DNA from: Lachnospiraceae bacterium UBA1760
Lineage (GTDB): Bacteria > Bacillota > Clostridia > Lachnospirales > Lachnospiraceae
Assembly: GCA_002314775.1 (NCBI GenBank)
Contig: DCHE01000057.1
Coordinates: 39,490-46,314, forward strand
Length of the DNA stretch: 6,825 bases
Reading direction: 5' to 3'
The translations under genes were made by a program, and so were the position numbers. Position 1 is the first letter of the stretch. Each line of letters opens with the position of its first letter. This document shows positions 1 to 4,885 of the stretch, one piece after another. Under the pieces are notes generated by a model. The model was not told where the DNA came from. It made no database searches and saw only the letters and a program-made list of their open reading frames with translations.

Positions 1-621
1 TCAAGACTTCTTGAGAGAGCTGCAAGACTCTCAGACGAGCTTGGCGGAGGCTCGCTCACAGCACTTCCAATCATTGAGACACAGGCAGGCGATGTATCTG
101 CATACATCCCTACAAATGTTATCTCAATCACAGACGGTCAGATCTACCTTGAGACAGAGATGTTCAACTCAGGCTTCAGACCTGCTGTTAACCCAGGTCT
201 TTCAGTATCACGAGTTGGTGGTTCTGCTCAGATTAAGGCGATGAAGAAGATTGCAGGTCCAATCAGAGTTGAGCTTGCCCAGTACAGAGAGCTTGCTTCA
301 TTTGCTCAGTTCGGTTCAGAGCTTGATGCAGATACCAAGGAGAAGCTTGCACAGGGCGAGAGAATCAGAGAGATGTTAAAGCAGCCACAGTTTAAGCCAA
401 TGGCTGTAGAGAAGCAGGTAGTAATCATTTACGCTGCTACAAAGAAATATCTCCTCGATATCGATACAGACAGAGTTCAGGAATTCGAAAATGGACTTTT
501 TGAGTACATCCAGACAAAGGAGCCAGAAATCTTCTCAAATATTAAGGAAGAGAAGGTTATCTCAGGCCAGACAGAGCAGCTCCTTGTGAAGGCAATTGAA
601 GAGTTCAAGAAGACATTCTAG
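1..621 (+). CDS. atpA: F-type ATP synthase subunit alpha, C-terminal part (5' end outside window)
   Basis: Frame 1 is open from the first base to a TAG at 619-621, giving the last 206 residues of AtpA. The alpha subunit alternates with beta in the F1 hexamer and carries the non-catalytic nucleotide sites. The sequence shows the conserved nucleotide-domain stretch LPIIETQAGDVSAYIPTNVI, then the PAVNPGLSVSRVGGSAQ block around residues 61-77 of this fragment. The Arg of SRVGG (codon at 211-213) corresponds to the alpha 'arginine finger' that reaches into the catalytic site of beta. The helical C-terminal domain follows, beginning near the ELAQYRELASFAQFGSELD stretch. The end is intact and sits 14 nt before atpG, so the two are co-transcribed. 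The 5' two thirds, including the Walker A motif, lie upstream of the window. Identification is certain from motifs and gene order. Confidence 0.98.
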   Translation, partial: SRLLERAARLSDELGGGSLTALPIIETQAGDVSAYIPTNVISITDGQIYLETEMFNSGFRPAVNPGLSVSRVGGSAQIKAMKKIAGPIRVELAQYRELASFAQFGSELDADTKEKLAQGERIREMLKQPQFKPMAVEKQVVIIYAATKKYLLDIDTDRVQEFENGLFEYIQTKEPEIFSNIKEEKVISGQTEQLLVKAIEEFKKTF

Positions 622-623
622 TC

Positions 624-628
624 GGAGG
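624..628 (+). promoter_or_regulatory. Ribosome binding site of atpG
   Basis: GGAGG sits 7 nt before the ATG at 636. It favours that codon over the in-frame ATG at 645, which would give an unusually long 16-nt spacing. Confidence 0.85.
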
Positions 629-635
629 TGATAAT

Positions 636-1505
636 ATGGCTTCCATGAGAGCAATTAAAAGACGTCGTGAGAGCGTTCAGTCTACAGGACAGATCACCAA
701 GGCTATGAAGCTTGTAGCAACTGTAAAGCTGCAGAAGGCGAGAGGCGCTGCCGAAGCAAACAAGCCATATCTTAATATGCTATACAATACCATTTGCTCT
801 ATCTTCGCAAGAACGGGAGCAAGCAGTAACAAATACTTCATAACTCGCGAGGAGGGTAAGAAGCTTGTTATTGTCATATCTGGTAACAGAGGACTTGCCG
901 GTGGCTATAACTCAAATATCGTTAAGGCTGTTGACGCACTCGGACTTGAGAAGGATGACACTGTTATTTACGGTATCGGACGAAAGGGTATTGAGGGCTT
1001 GTCCAGGAGAGGATATGTGATAGAGAAGGATTATTCAGATGTAATAAATGATCCGCTTTATAACGATGCAATATCTATCTCGAAGGAGATTCTTGAGAAG
1101 TACGATGCAGGAGAAATCGAGGCACTTTACATAGCATATACAGAATTCAAAAATACCGTGGTTCATGATCCTAAGGTTATCAAGCTGCTTCCTCTTGATG
1201 AGGACGATTTCATTGTCACAGACAAGGATGATAAGGTAGACAAGACAGCTATTATGAACTTCGAACCATCAGAGCACGCAGTACTTGACATGATAGTACC
1301 AAAGTACCTGACAAACATCATTTACGGCTCCTTCCTTGCAGCTATTGCAAGCGAAAATGCAGCCCGTATGCAGGCCATGGATTCAGCAACATCAAATGCT
1401 GAGGATATGATCCAGAAATTAGGACTCCAGTACAACCGTGCAAGACAGGGTTCAATCACTCAGGAGCTCACAGAGATTATAGCTGGTTCAGAGGCTATAA
1501 GCTAG
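636..1505 (+). CDS. atpG: F-type ATP synthase subunit gamma
   Basis: A 289-residue protein of normal gamma length. Gamma is the central rotor shaft of F1 and couples c-ring rotation to the catalytic changes in beta. The N-terminal coiled-coil helix is plain (ASMRAIKRRRESVQSTGQIT then KAMKLVA at residues 22-28). A Rossmann-like middle domain follows, with VIVISGNRGLAGGYNSNIV. The C-terminal helix ends in ITQELTEIIAGSEA, matching the gamma signature, although the usual Gly-Ala near its end is Gly-Ser here. The start at 636 is set by GGAGG at 624-628. The gene follows atpA by 14 nt, but a 313-nt structured non-coding stretch separates it from atpD. No truncation or frameshift is visible. Confidence 0.98.
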   Translation: MASMRAIKRRRESVQSTGQITKAMKLVATVKLQKARGAAEANKPYLNMLYNTICSIFARTGASSNKYFITREEGKKLVIVISGNRGLAGGYNSNIVKAVDALGLEKDDTVIYGIGRKGIEGLSRRGYVIEKDYSDVINDPLYNDAISISKEILEKYDAGEIEALYIAYTEFKNTVVHDPKVIKLLPLDEDDFIVTDKDDKVDKTAIMNFEPSEHAVLDMIVPKYLTNIIYGSFLAAIASENAARMQAMDSATSNAEDMIQKLGLQYNRARQGSITQELTEIIAGSEAIS

Positions 1506-1532
1506 GCTGGTATTTACATAAGGTAAAGTAGC
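1506..1532 (+). other. Hairpin directly after the atpG stop codon
   Basis: TTTAC (1513-1517) pairs with GTAAA (1523-1527) over a 5-nt loop. The outer GCT (1506-1508) can pair with AGC (1530-1532) across an internal loop. There is no U tract after it, so it is not a terminator. It is weak and AU-rich. Confidence 0.4.
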
Positions 1533-1537
1533 TTGAA

Positions 1538-1550
1538 CTGACATCGTCAG
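1538..1550 (+). other. Small hairpin CTGAC-ATC-GTCAG
   Basis: A perfect 5-bp stem with a 3-nt loop, followed by AAAAAG rather than a T tract on this strand. It is short enough to arise by chance, and is listed because it is one of a series of hairpins filling the atpG-atpD gap. Confidence 0.4.
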
Positions 1551-1576
1551 AAAAAGCAAATTAATAACGTATGACA

Positions 1577-1603
1577 ACTGAAACTGGAAACACCAGTTTT
1601 AGT
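1577..1603 (+). other. 11-bp hairpin in the atpG-atpD gap
   Basis: ACTGAAACTGG (1577-1587) pairs over its whole length with CCAGTTTTAGT (1593-1603), ten Watson-Crick pairs and one G-U, around the loop AAACA. The four T residues lie inside the right arm and the sequence after the stem is CAGATTATATAAAA, so it lacks the trailing U tract of an intrinsic terminator. A processing or stability hairpin is possible. Confidence 0.6.
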
Positions 1604-1643
1604 CAGATTATATAAAAATACACACATTGTAACGCCGCGAATA

Positions 1644-1790
1644 CCTAGTTGGAGCAGGATGATATTCCTCCACCAGGTAGTATGAGGCCGTCGGCACTTA
1701 ATGAGCGCTTGCGCGAATTTAGTGTCCGCTACGAGCCGAATCTAGCGGGAGCGTGCCCGGTGGAGGGATGTCATCCAGCCCAACGGCAGG
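1644..1790 (+). repeat. Large imperfect inverted repeat (atpG-atpD element)
   Basis: The left arm 1655-1679 aligns with the reverse complement of 1754-1778 over 25 positions without gaps: 20 Watson-Crick pairs, 3 T-G (G-U in RNA) and 2 mismatches (A1656/A1777, A1675/C1758). Pairing continues outward with G1654-C1779, an A1653 bulge and GTTGG (1648-1652) with CCAAC (1780-1784). It may go on through CCT (1644-1646) with AGG (1788-1790). The 74-nt interior (1680-1753) contains its own hairpins. Three of the five arm differences keep RNA pairing, which hints at selection on RNA rather than a fresh DNA duplication. A degenerate MITE or REP-like palindrome is the main alternative. Confidence 0.8.
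1692..1728 (+). other. GC-rich internal hairpin with CUUG loop and tandem G-A mismatches
   Basis: CGG (1692-1694) pairs with CCG (1726-1728), CACT (1695-1698) with AGTG (1721-1724), AAT (1700-1702) with ATT (1717-1719), and GCG (1705-1707) with CGC (1712-1714). The loop is CTTG (1708-1711). Between the last two stems GA (1703-1704) faces GA (1715-1716), the arrangement that forms tandem sheared G-A pairs in RNA. T1725 bulges and T1699 faces T1720. An alternative pairing, CCGCTA (1726-1731) with TAGCGG (1743-1748), would compete with its base. Confidence 0.65.
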
Positions 1791-1806
1791 CTAGAATAAA
1801 CATTTG

Positions 1807-1812
1807 AAAGGA
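1807..1812 (+). promoter_or_regulatory. Ribosome binding site of atpD
   Basis: AAAGGA lies 6 nt before the ATG at 1819. It excludes the in-frame TTG at 1804, which would place the site inside the coding region. Confidence 0.8.
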
Positions 1813-1818
1813 AAACAG

Positions 1819-3222
1819 ATGGCAGAGATTAGTTACGGAAAATTAACTCAGATCATCGGTGCCGTTCTCGATATCAGATTTAAGGAAGGAAAGCTTCCTG
1901 ATATCTATGATGCAATCGAGATTACCAAGAAGGATGGCGATGTGCTTACAGTAGAAGTAGCACAGCACCTTGGCGACGATACTGTAAGATGTATTGCTAT
2001 GGGTCCAACAGACGGATTAGTACGTGGAATGGACGCAAAGGCAACAGGCGCAGCTATCACAGTACCAGTTGGTGAGAACACACTTGGACGTATGTTCAAC
2101 GTTCTCGGTAATCCAATTGACAATAAGCCAGCACCAGTAACTGAGGTTAAGCTTCCTATTCATAGAAAAGCACCTGCATTTTCAGAGCAGGCAACAGAGA
2201 CAGAGATTCTTGAGACAGGTATTAAGGTCGTAGACTTACTTTGCCCATATCAGAAGGGTGGTAAGATCGGACTCTTCGGTGGTGCCGGAGTAGGTAAGAC
2301 AGTACTTATTCAGGAGTTAATCAGAAATATCGCTACAGAGCACGGTGGATACTCAGTATTCACAGGTGTAGGTGAGCGTACAAGAGAGGGAAATGACCTC
2401 TACTACGAGATGACTGATTCAGGCGTTATCGAGAAGACAACAATGGTATTTGGTCAGATGAACGAGCCACCAGGAGCGAGAATGAGAGTAGGTCTTACAG
2501 GACTTACAATGGCTGAGTACTTCAGAGATGAGTGTAACAAGGATGTACTCTTATTCATCGATAACATCTTCAGATTTACACAGGCAGGTTCAGAGGTTTC
2601 AGCACTTCTTGGACGTGTTCCGTCAGCCGTTGGTTATCAGCCAACACTTCAGACTGAGATGGGTGCACTTCAGGAGAGAATCACATCAACAAAGAATGGT
2701 TCTATCACATCTGTACAGGCAGTATACGTTCCTGCGGATGACTTAACAGACCCAGCTCCAGCTACAACATTTGCGCATCTTGATGCTACAACAGTACTTT
2801 CAAGATCAATAGTTGAGCTTGGTATCTACCCGGCCGTAGACCCACTTGAGTCAACCTCAAGAATTCTCGACCCACGTATCGTAGGTGAGGAGCACTACAA
2901 GGTAGCAAGAGGAGTGCAGGAGATTCTCCAGAAGTACAAGGAATTACAGGATATCATTGCAATCCTTGGTATGGATGAGCTTTCAGAGGCAGATAAGCAG
3001 GCCGTAGCACGTGCAAGAAGAATTCAGAGATTTCTCTCACAGCCATTCCACGTTGCTACTCAGTTCACAGGCTTCGAAGGAAAGTACGTTTCAGTTCAGG
3101 ATACCATCCAGGGCTTCAAGGAAATCCTCGAAGGAAAGCACGACGAGATACCAGAGAGCTACTTCTTAAATGCAGGTACAATCGATGAGGTTGTCGCAAG
3201 ATACAACGAAGCTAAAAAATAA
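1819..3222 (+). CDS. atpD: F-type ATP synthase subunit beta (catalytic)
   Basis: A 467-residue protein of normal length. Beta holds the three catalytic sites where ADP and phosphate become ATP. An N-terminal beta-barrel comes first. The P-loop GGAGVGKT spans residues 154-161 (Lys160), and the GERTREG block carries the catalytic Glu186. Walker B is LLFIDNIF with Asp248. The family signature PAVDPLESTS is at 338-347, preceded by Tyr337, the adenine-site tyrosine. The DELSEED loop that contacts gamma reads DELSEAD at 386-392, with the sixth position Ala. AAAGGA at 1807-1812 fixes the start at 1819. Unusually, structured gaps of 313 and 217 nt flank the gene, while atpA-atpG are 14 nt apart. The cell needs three copies of beta per gamma and epsilon, so these gaps sit where differential expression would matter. 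That last point is inference. Confidence 0.99.
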   Translation: MAEISYGKLTQIIGAVLDIRFKEGKLPDIYDAIEITKKDGDVLTVEVAQHLGDDTVRCIAMGPTDGLVRGMDAKATGAAITVPVGENTLGRMFNVLGNPIDNKPAPVTEVKLPIHRKAPAFSEQATETEILETGIKVVDLLCPYQKGGKIGLFGGAGVGKTVLIQELIRNIATEHGGYSVFTGVGERTREGNDLYYEMTDSGVIEKTTMVFGQMNEPPGARMRVGLTGLTMAEYFRDECNKDVLLFIDNIFRFTQAGSEVSALLGRVPSAVGYQPTLQTEMGALQERITSTKNGSITSVQAVYVPADDLTDPAPATTFAHLDATTVLSRSIVELGIYPAVDPLESTSRILDPRIVGEEHYKVARGVQEILQKYKELQDIIAILGMDELSEADKQAVARARRIQRFLSQPFHVATQFTGFEGKYVSVQDTIQGFKEILEGKHDEIPESYFLNAGTIDEVVARYNEAKK

Positions 3223-3237
3223 TCGGCCCGGCAGTGT

Positions 3238-3254
3238 CAGTTGTACGACGACTG
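3238..3254 (+). other. Hairpin after atpD
   Basis: CAGTTGT (3238-3244) pairs with ACGACTG (3248-3254) over the loop ACG, seven pairs with one G-U. An alternative longer-range pairing uses GGCAGT (3230-3235) with ACTGTC (3251-3256). No T tract follows, so it is not a terminator. Confidence 0.5.
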
Positions 3255-3259
3255 TCTAC

Positions 3260-3270
3260 CTACTGAGTAG
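3260..3270 (+). other. Small hairpin CTAC-TGA-GTAG
   Basis: A perfect 4-bp stem with a 3-nt loop, directly between the preceding hairpin and the long inverted repeat. It is weak by itself. Confidence 0.3.
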
Positions 3271-3279
3271 CCACGAACA

Positions 3280-3407
3280 GGTCCGTAGGACATATGTGCC
3301 CGCTAGGAAGCGTTCGCCCGAGCGCAGGCCCTAGAAAGAATATAAGCAGAAACAAATAAAATGGGCCGTGAGCGGTCTTCCTAGCGGGTACATATGTCCC
3401 TAGGACC
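3280..3407 (+). repeat. Long near-perfect inverted repeat (atpD-atpC element)
   Basis: The left arm 3280-3310 pairs with the right arm 3377-3407 through 29 Watson-Crick pairs and one T-G pair (G3298/T3389). Only two single-base bulges interrupt it (G3285 and C3398). The arms share ACATATGT, itself a palindrome, and the CCCGCTAG/CTAGCGGG core. The 66-nt interior holds the hairpin CGTTC-GCCC-GAGCG extended by G3310/C3325 (3310-3325). It also holds GGCCC (3327-3331), able to pair with GGGCC (3363-3367), around an A-rich stretch. As RNA this would be a very stable three-way structure, and as DNA it could extrude a cruciform. No transposase or obvious target-site duplication was seen. Confidence 0.88.
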
Positions 3408-3428
3408 GTCCGTCTTAGCCCATGTAGC

Positions 3429-3435
3429 AAAGGAG
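3429..3435 (+). promoter_or_regulatory. Ribosome binding site of atpC
   Basis: AAAGGAG ends 4 nt before the ATG at 3440, a slightly short spacing. It lies 21 nt beyond the end of the long inverted repeat, so the repeat itself does not occlude it. GCCCAT (3418-3423) just upstream can pair with ATGGGC (3361-3366). Confidence 0.8.
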
Positions 3436-3439
3436 TACA

Positions 3440-3835
3440 ATGAGTTTTATATTAAAGATTATTGATCCGAAAAGAGAATTCTACAACGGAGACATAGACT
3501 TCGTAGAGTTCAATACAACAGAAGGATACATGGGAATCTATCCAAAGCATGAGCCTATGACCATGGTGCTTGAGCCAGGAATTCTTAGAATTACTGCGAA
3601 GGGCGAGGTCAAGGAGGCTGCACTCCATTCTGGATTTGTTGAGATTCTTGGGGACAGGATCACTATACTTGCAGAGGCAGTAGAGTGGCCAGAGGAGATT
3701 GACAAGAACAGAGCTGAGGAAGCAAGAATTGTTGCTGAGAGAAAGATTCAGGATAGTGCAAAGGATGGCTCCGGAGCAGAGCTTGCACTTAAGAGATCAC
3801 TCATTCGTATCCAGATGGCAAACAAAAACAAATAG
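3440..3835 (+). CDS. atpC: F-type ATP synthase subunit epsilon
   Basis: A 131-residue protein of normal epsilon length. Epsilon binds gamma at the foot of the rotor and can inhibit ATP hydrolysis by extending its C-terminal helices. The N-terminal beta-sandwich (about residues 1-84) contains EGYMGIYPKHEPMTMVLEPG, the family's conserved G-x-x-G-I-x-P-x-H pattern, and HSGFVEILGDRITILAE. The C-terminal helical hairpin starts at residues 85-92 and includes IDKNRA, fitting the I/L-D-x-x-R-A motif linked to ATP binding by epsilon in Bacillus. The start is set by AAAGGAG at 3429-3435. It is separated from atpD by the 217-nt structured gap but lies only 3 nt before the radical SAM gene. Confidence 0.96.
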   Translation: MSFILKIIDPKREFYNGDIDFVEFNTTEGYMGIYPKHEPMTMVLEPGILRITAKGEVKEAALHSGFVEILGDRITILAEAVEWPEEIDKNRAEEARIVAERKIQDSAKDGSGAELALKRSLIRIQMANKNK

Positions 3836-3838
3836 TAT

Positions 3839-4783
3839 ATGAGCGAAAAGAATATGAACTATAAGAAACAGGATTATATGTCGCTCTCTATGTGGTTTAA
3901 GAAAAATTATAACGGAAGAGTAAAAAAGATAGCTCTTTCAGGCGGGTTTACCTGCCCTAACAGAGATGGCACCCTCGATAACCGGGGGTGCATTTTCTGT
4001 AGTGAGGGAGGCTCAGGAGATTTTGCACTAAGTGTAAATCCGGATGATTTTTCTTCACTCAGGGAGGAGATTATGCGTCTTGATAAGGAGGCGCGGGAAA
4101 ATAATACTGAAAATGCAGGCTACGTTGCGTATTTTCAGGCATTTACAAATACATATGGAAAGACAGAATACCTCAGAAGCCTTTATGAGCTGGCATTATC
4201 TGAGGAGAGAGTACTCGGAATATCAATAGGAACAAGACCAGACTGCCTTGGGGATGAGGTGATTGAGCTGATAAGCGAGCTAAAGAAAAGGTTCAGTGAC
4301 AAGTTTATCTGGATAGAGCTCGGACTTCAGACCATCCACGAGGAATCTGTTAGATATATAAGAAGACATTACGGACAGGAAGCATTTGATGCGGCAGTCC
4401 GTAAGCTTAAAGAGATAGAAGTCCCAATTGTTGTACACGTAATCCTTGGACTTCCGGGAGAAACAAGGCAAATGATGCTTCAAACGGTGGATTATGTGAA
4501 TAGATTTAAGCCCTTCGGGGTAAAGCTTCAGCTTTTGCATGTGCTTTACGGCACTGATATGGCTGAGGATTATAGGAAGGGAATGTTCGACACCATGACC
4601 ATGGAGGAATATGTCGAGACTGTCTGCGACGCAGTGGAGCACCTCGACTATGACATAGTGATTCACAGGCTGACAGGGGATGGTGACAAGGAGATACTCA
4701 TTTCGCCCGAGTGGTCAGGCCACAAGATGACGGTGCTAAATGCCATAAACCATGAGCTGGCACTGCGTAAAAAAGTGAAGTGA
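3839..4783 (+). CDS. Radical SAM protein, YhcC/YtqA (TIGR01212) family, possible MnmL
   Basis: A 314-residue cytosolic iron-sulfur enzyme. Three cysteines, Cys39, Cys51 and Cys54, in CPNRDGTLDNRGCIFC give the C-x11-C-x2-C spacing typical of this family and should hold the [4Fe-4S] cluster that cleaves S-adenosylmethionine. Further family blocks are GGSGDFA (57-63), GTRPDC, ELGLQT, HVILGLPGE, and near the C terminus IHRLTGDGDKE. The SGDF block resembles Bacillus YtqA more than E. coli YhcC, from memory. YtqA has been named MnmL and is needed to make mnm5s2U at the wobble position of some tRNAs, together with the methylase MnmM. No mnmM is visible here, so I leave the symbol blank. The start at 3839, 3 nt after the atpC stop, has no clear ribosome binding site. 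Translation probably couples to atpC, and ATG 3854 is an alternative start. Confidence 0.9.
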   Translation: MSEKNMNYKKQDYMSLSMWFKKNYNGRVKKIALSGGFTCPNRDGTLDNRGCIFCSEGGSGDFALSVNPDDFSSLREEIMRLDKEARENNTENAGYVAYFQAFTNTYGKTEYLRSLYELALSEERVLGISIGTRPDCLGDEVIELISELKKRFSDKFIWIELGLQTIHEESVRYIRRHYGQEAFDAAVRKLKEIEVPIVVHVILGLPGETRQMMLQTVDYVNRFKPFGVKLQLLHVLYGTDMAEDYRKGMFDTMTMEEYVETVCDAVEHLDYDIVIHRLTGDGDKEILISPEWSGHKMTVLNAINHELALRKKVK

Positions 4784-4790
4784 AAAATAG

Positions 4791-4820
4791 TTGTATAAAT
4801 TAGACAATATCTGTTATATA
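4791..4820 (+). promoter_or_regulatory. Candidate sigma-A promoter for the DUF885 gene
   Basis: TTGTAT (4791-4796) is a weak -35. After 18 nt comes TATATA (4815-4820), preceded by TG at 4812-4813 in extended -10 position. An overlapping exact TATAAT occurs at 4817-4822, but with 20-nt spacing. The region lies in a 102-nt AT-rich gap without a visible terminator, so read-through from the atp operon is also possible. AT-richness makes chance matches likely. Confidence 0.45.
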
Positions 4821-4828
4821 ATAGATAT
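4807..4828 (+). promoter_or_regulatory. 22-bp dyad overlapping the -10 region, possible operator
   Basis: ATATCT (4807-4812) is mirrored by AGATAT (4823-4828). The centre TTATATAA (4814-4821) is itself palindromic, so 20 of 22 positions are symmetric and only G4813/T4822 breaks the dyad. It overlaps the candidate -10, where a dimeric repressor would act. No regulator gene is in the window, and AT-rich palindromes arise easily. Confidence 0.35.
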
Positions 4829-4874
4829 ATATGCACATTTTTGGTTAATGCCAATATTTATTTGTACCTGCAAA

Positions 4875-4880
4875 AAGGAG
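4875..4880 (+). promoter_or_regulatory. Ribosome binding site of the DUF885 gene
   Basis: AAGGAG ends 5 nt before ATG 4886. This choice gives a protein that begins with a clean Lys-rich signal peptide. The in-frame TTG at 4841 would add 15 residues ahead of it. Confidence 0.88.
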
Positions 4881-4885
4881 AAAAT

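Larger units (their letters stand above)
1506..1818 (+). other. Structured non-coding gap between atpG and atpD
   Basis: This 313-nt stretch carries no convincing gene. It holds a run of inverted repeats: 1506-1532, 1538-1550, 1577-1603, and a long imperfect stem 1644-1679/1754-1790 that encloses a GC-rich hairpin at 1692-1728. The last 28 nt are unstructured by eye and contain the atpD ribosome binding site. The atpG-atpD junction is usually short, so this looks like inserted or specifically evolved sequence transcribed inside the operon mRNA. Whether it acts as RNA, as a mobile-element relic, or not at all cannot be settled from sequence alone. Confidence 0.75.
3223..3439 (+). other. Structured non-coding gap between atpD and atpC
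   Basis: This 217-nt stretch has no plausible gene. It holds small hairpins at 3238-3254 and 3260-3270, then a 30-bp inverted repeat (3280-3310 with 3377-3407) enclosing a GC-rich hairpin and an A-rich segment (3332-3362). The final 32 nt carry the atpC ribosome binding site AAAGGAG at 3429-3435. In most genomes atpC follows atpD closely, so this is unusual. It must be transcribed if atpC is expressed from the operon promoter, because I see no good promoter in the gap. Confidence 0.75.

Noticed and set aside
1577..1603. Hairpin as intrinsic terminator after atpG
   Set aside because: The T residues belong to the paired arm and the stem is followed by CAGATTATA, not a U tract. A terminator here would also cut off beta and epsilon.
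1585..1616. Internal promoter for atpD (TGGAAA ... TATAAA)
   Set aside because: The spacing is about 20 nt and the -35 match is poor. The -10-like sequence is expected by chance in this AT-rich stretch.
1682..1807. A 41-codon open frame starting ATGAGGCCG inside the atpG-atpD gap
   Set aside because: It has no convincing ribosome binding site, runs through both halves of the inverted repeat, and its Arg/Pro-rich translation looks like structured non-coding sequence read by chance.
1506..3439. The gap elements as a riboswitch, group II intron, OMEGA/HEARO RNA or CRISPR array
   Set aside because: I recognise no known riboswitch core, no intron domain V, no associated IscB/TnpB or reverse transcriptase gene, and no regularly spaced direct repeats. 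A covariance-model search would be needed to exclude them fully.
4280..4854. Minus-strand open frames (4280-4666 and 4663-4854)
   Set aside because: They lie mostly antisense to the well-supported radical SAM gene, have no ribosome binding site and resemble no family.
4841..4885. TTG at 4841 as the start of the DUF885 protein
   Set aside because: It would put 15 residues before the signal peptide, while ATG 4886 has AAGGAG 5 nt upstream.
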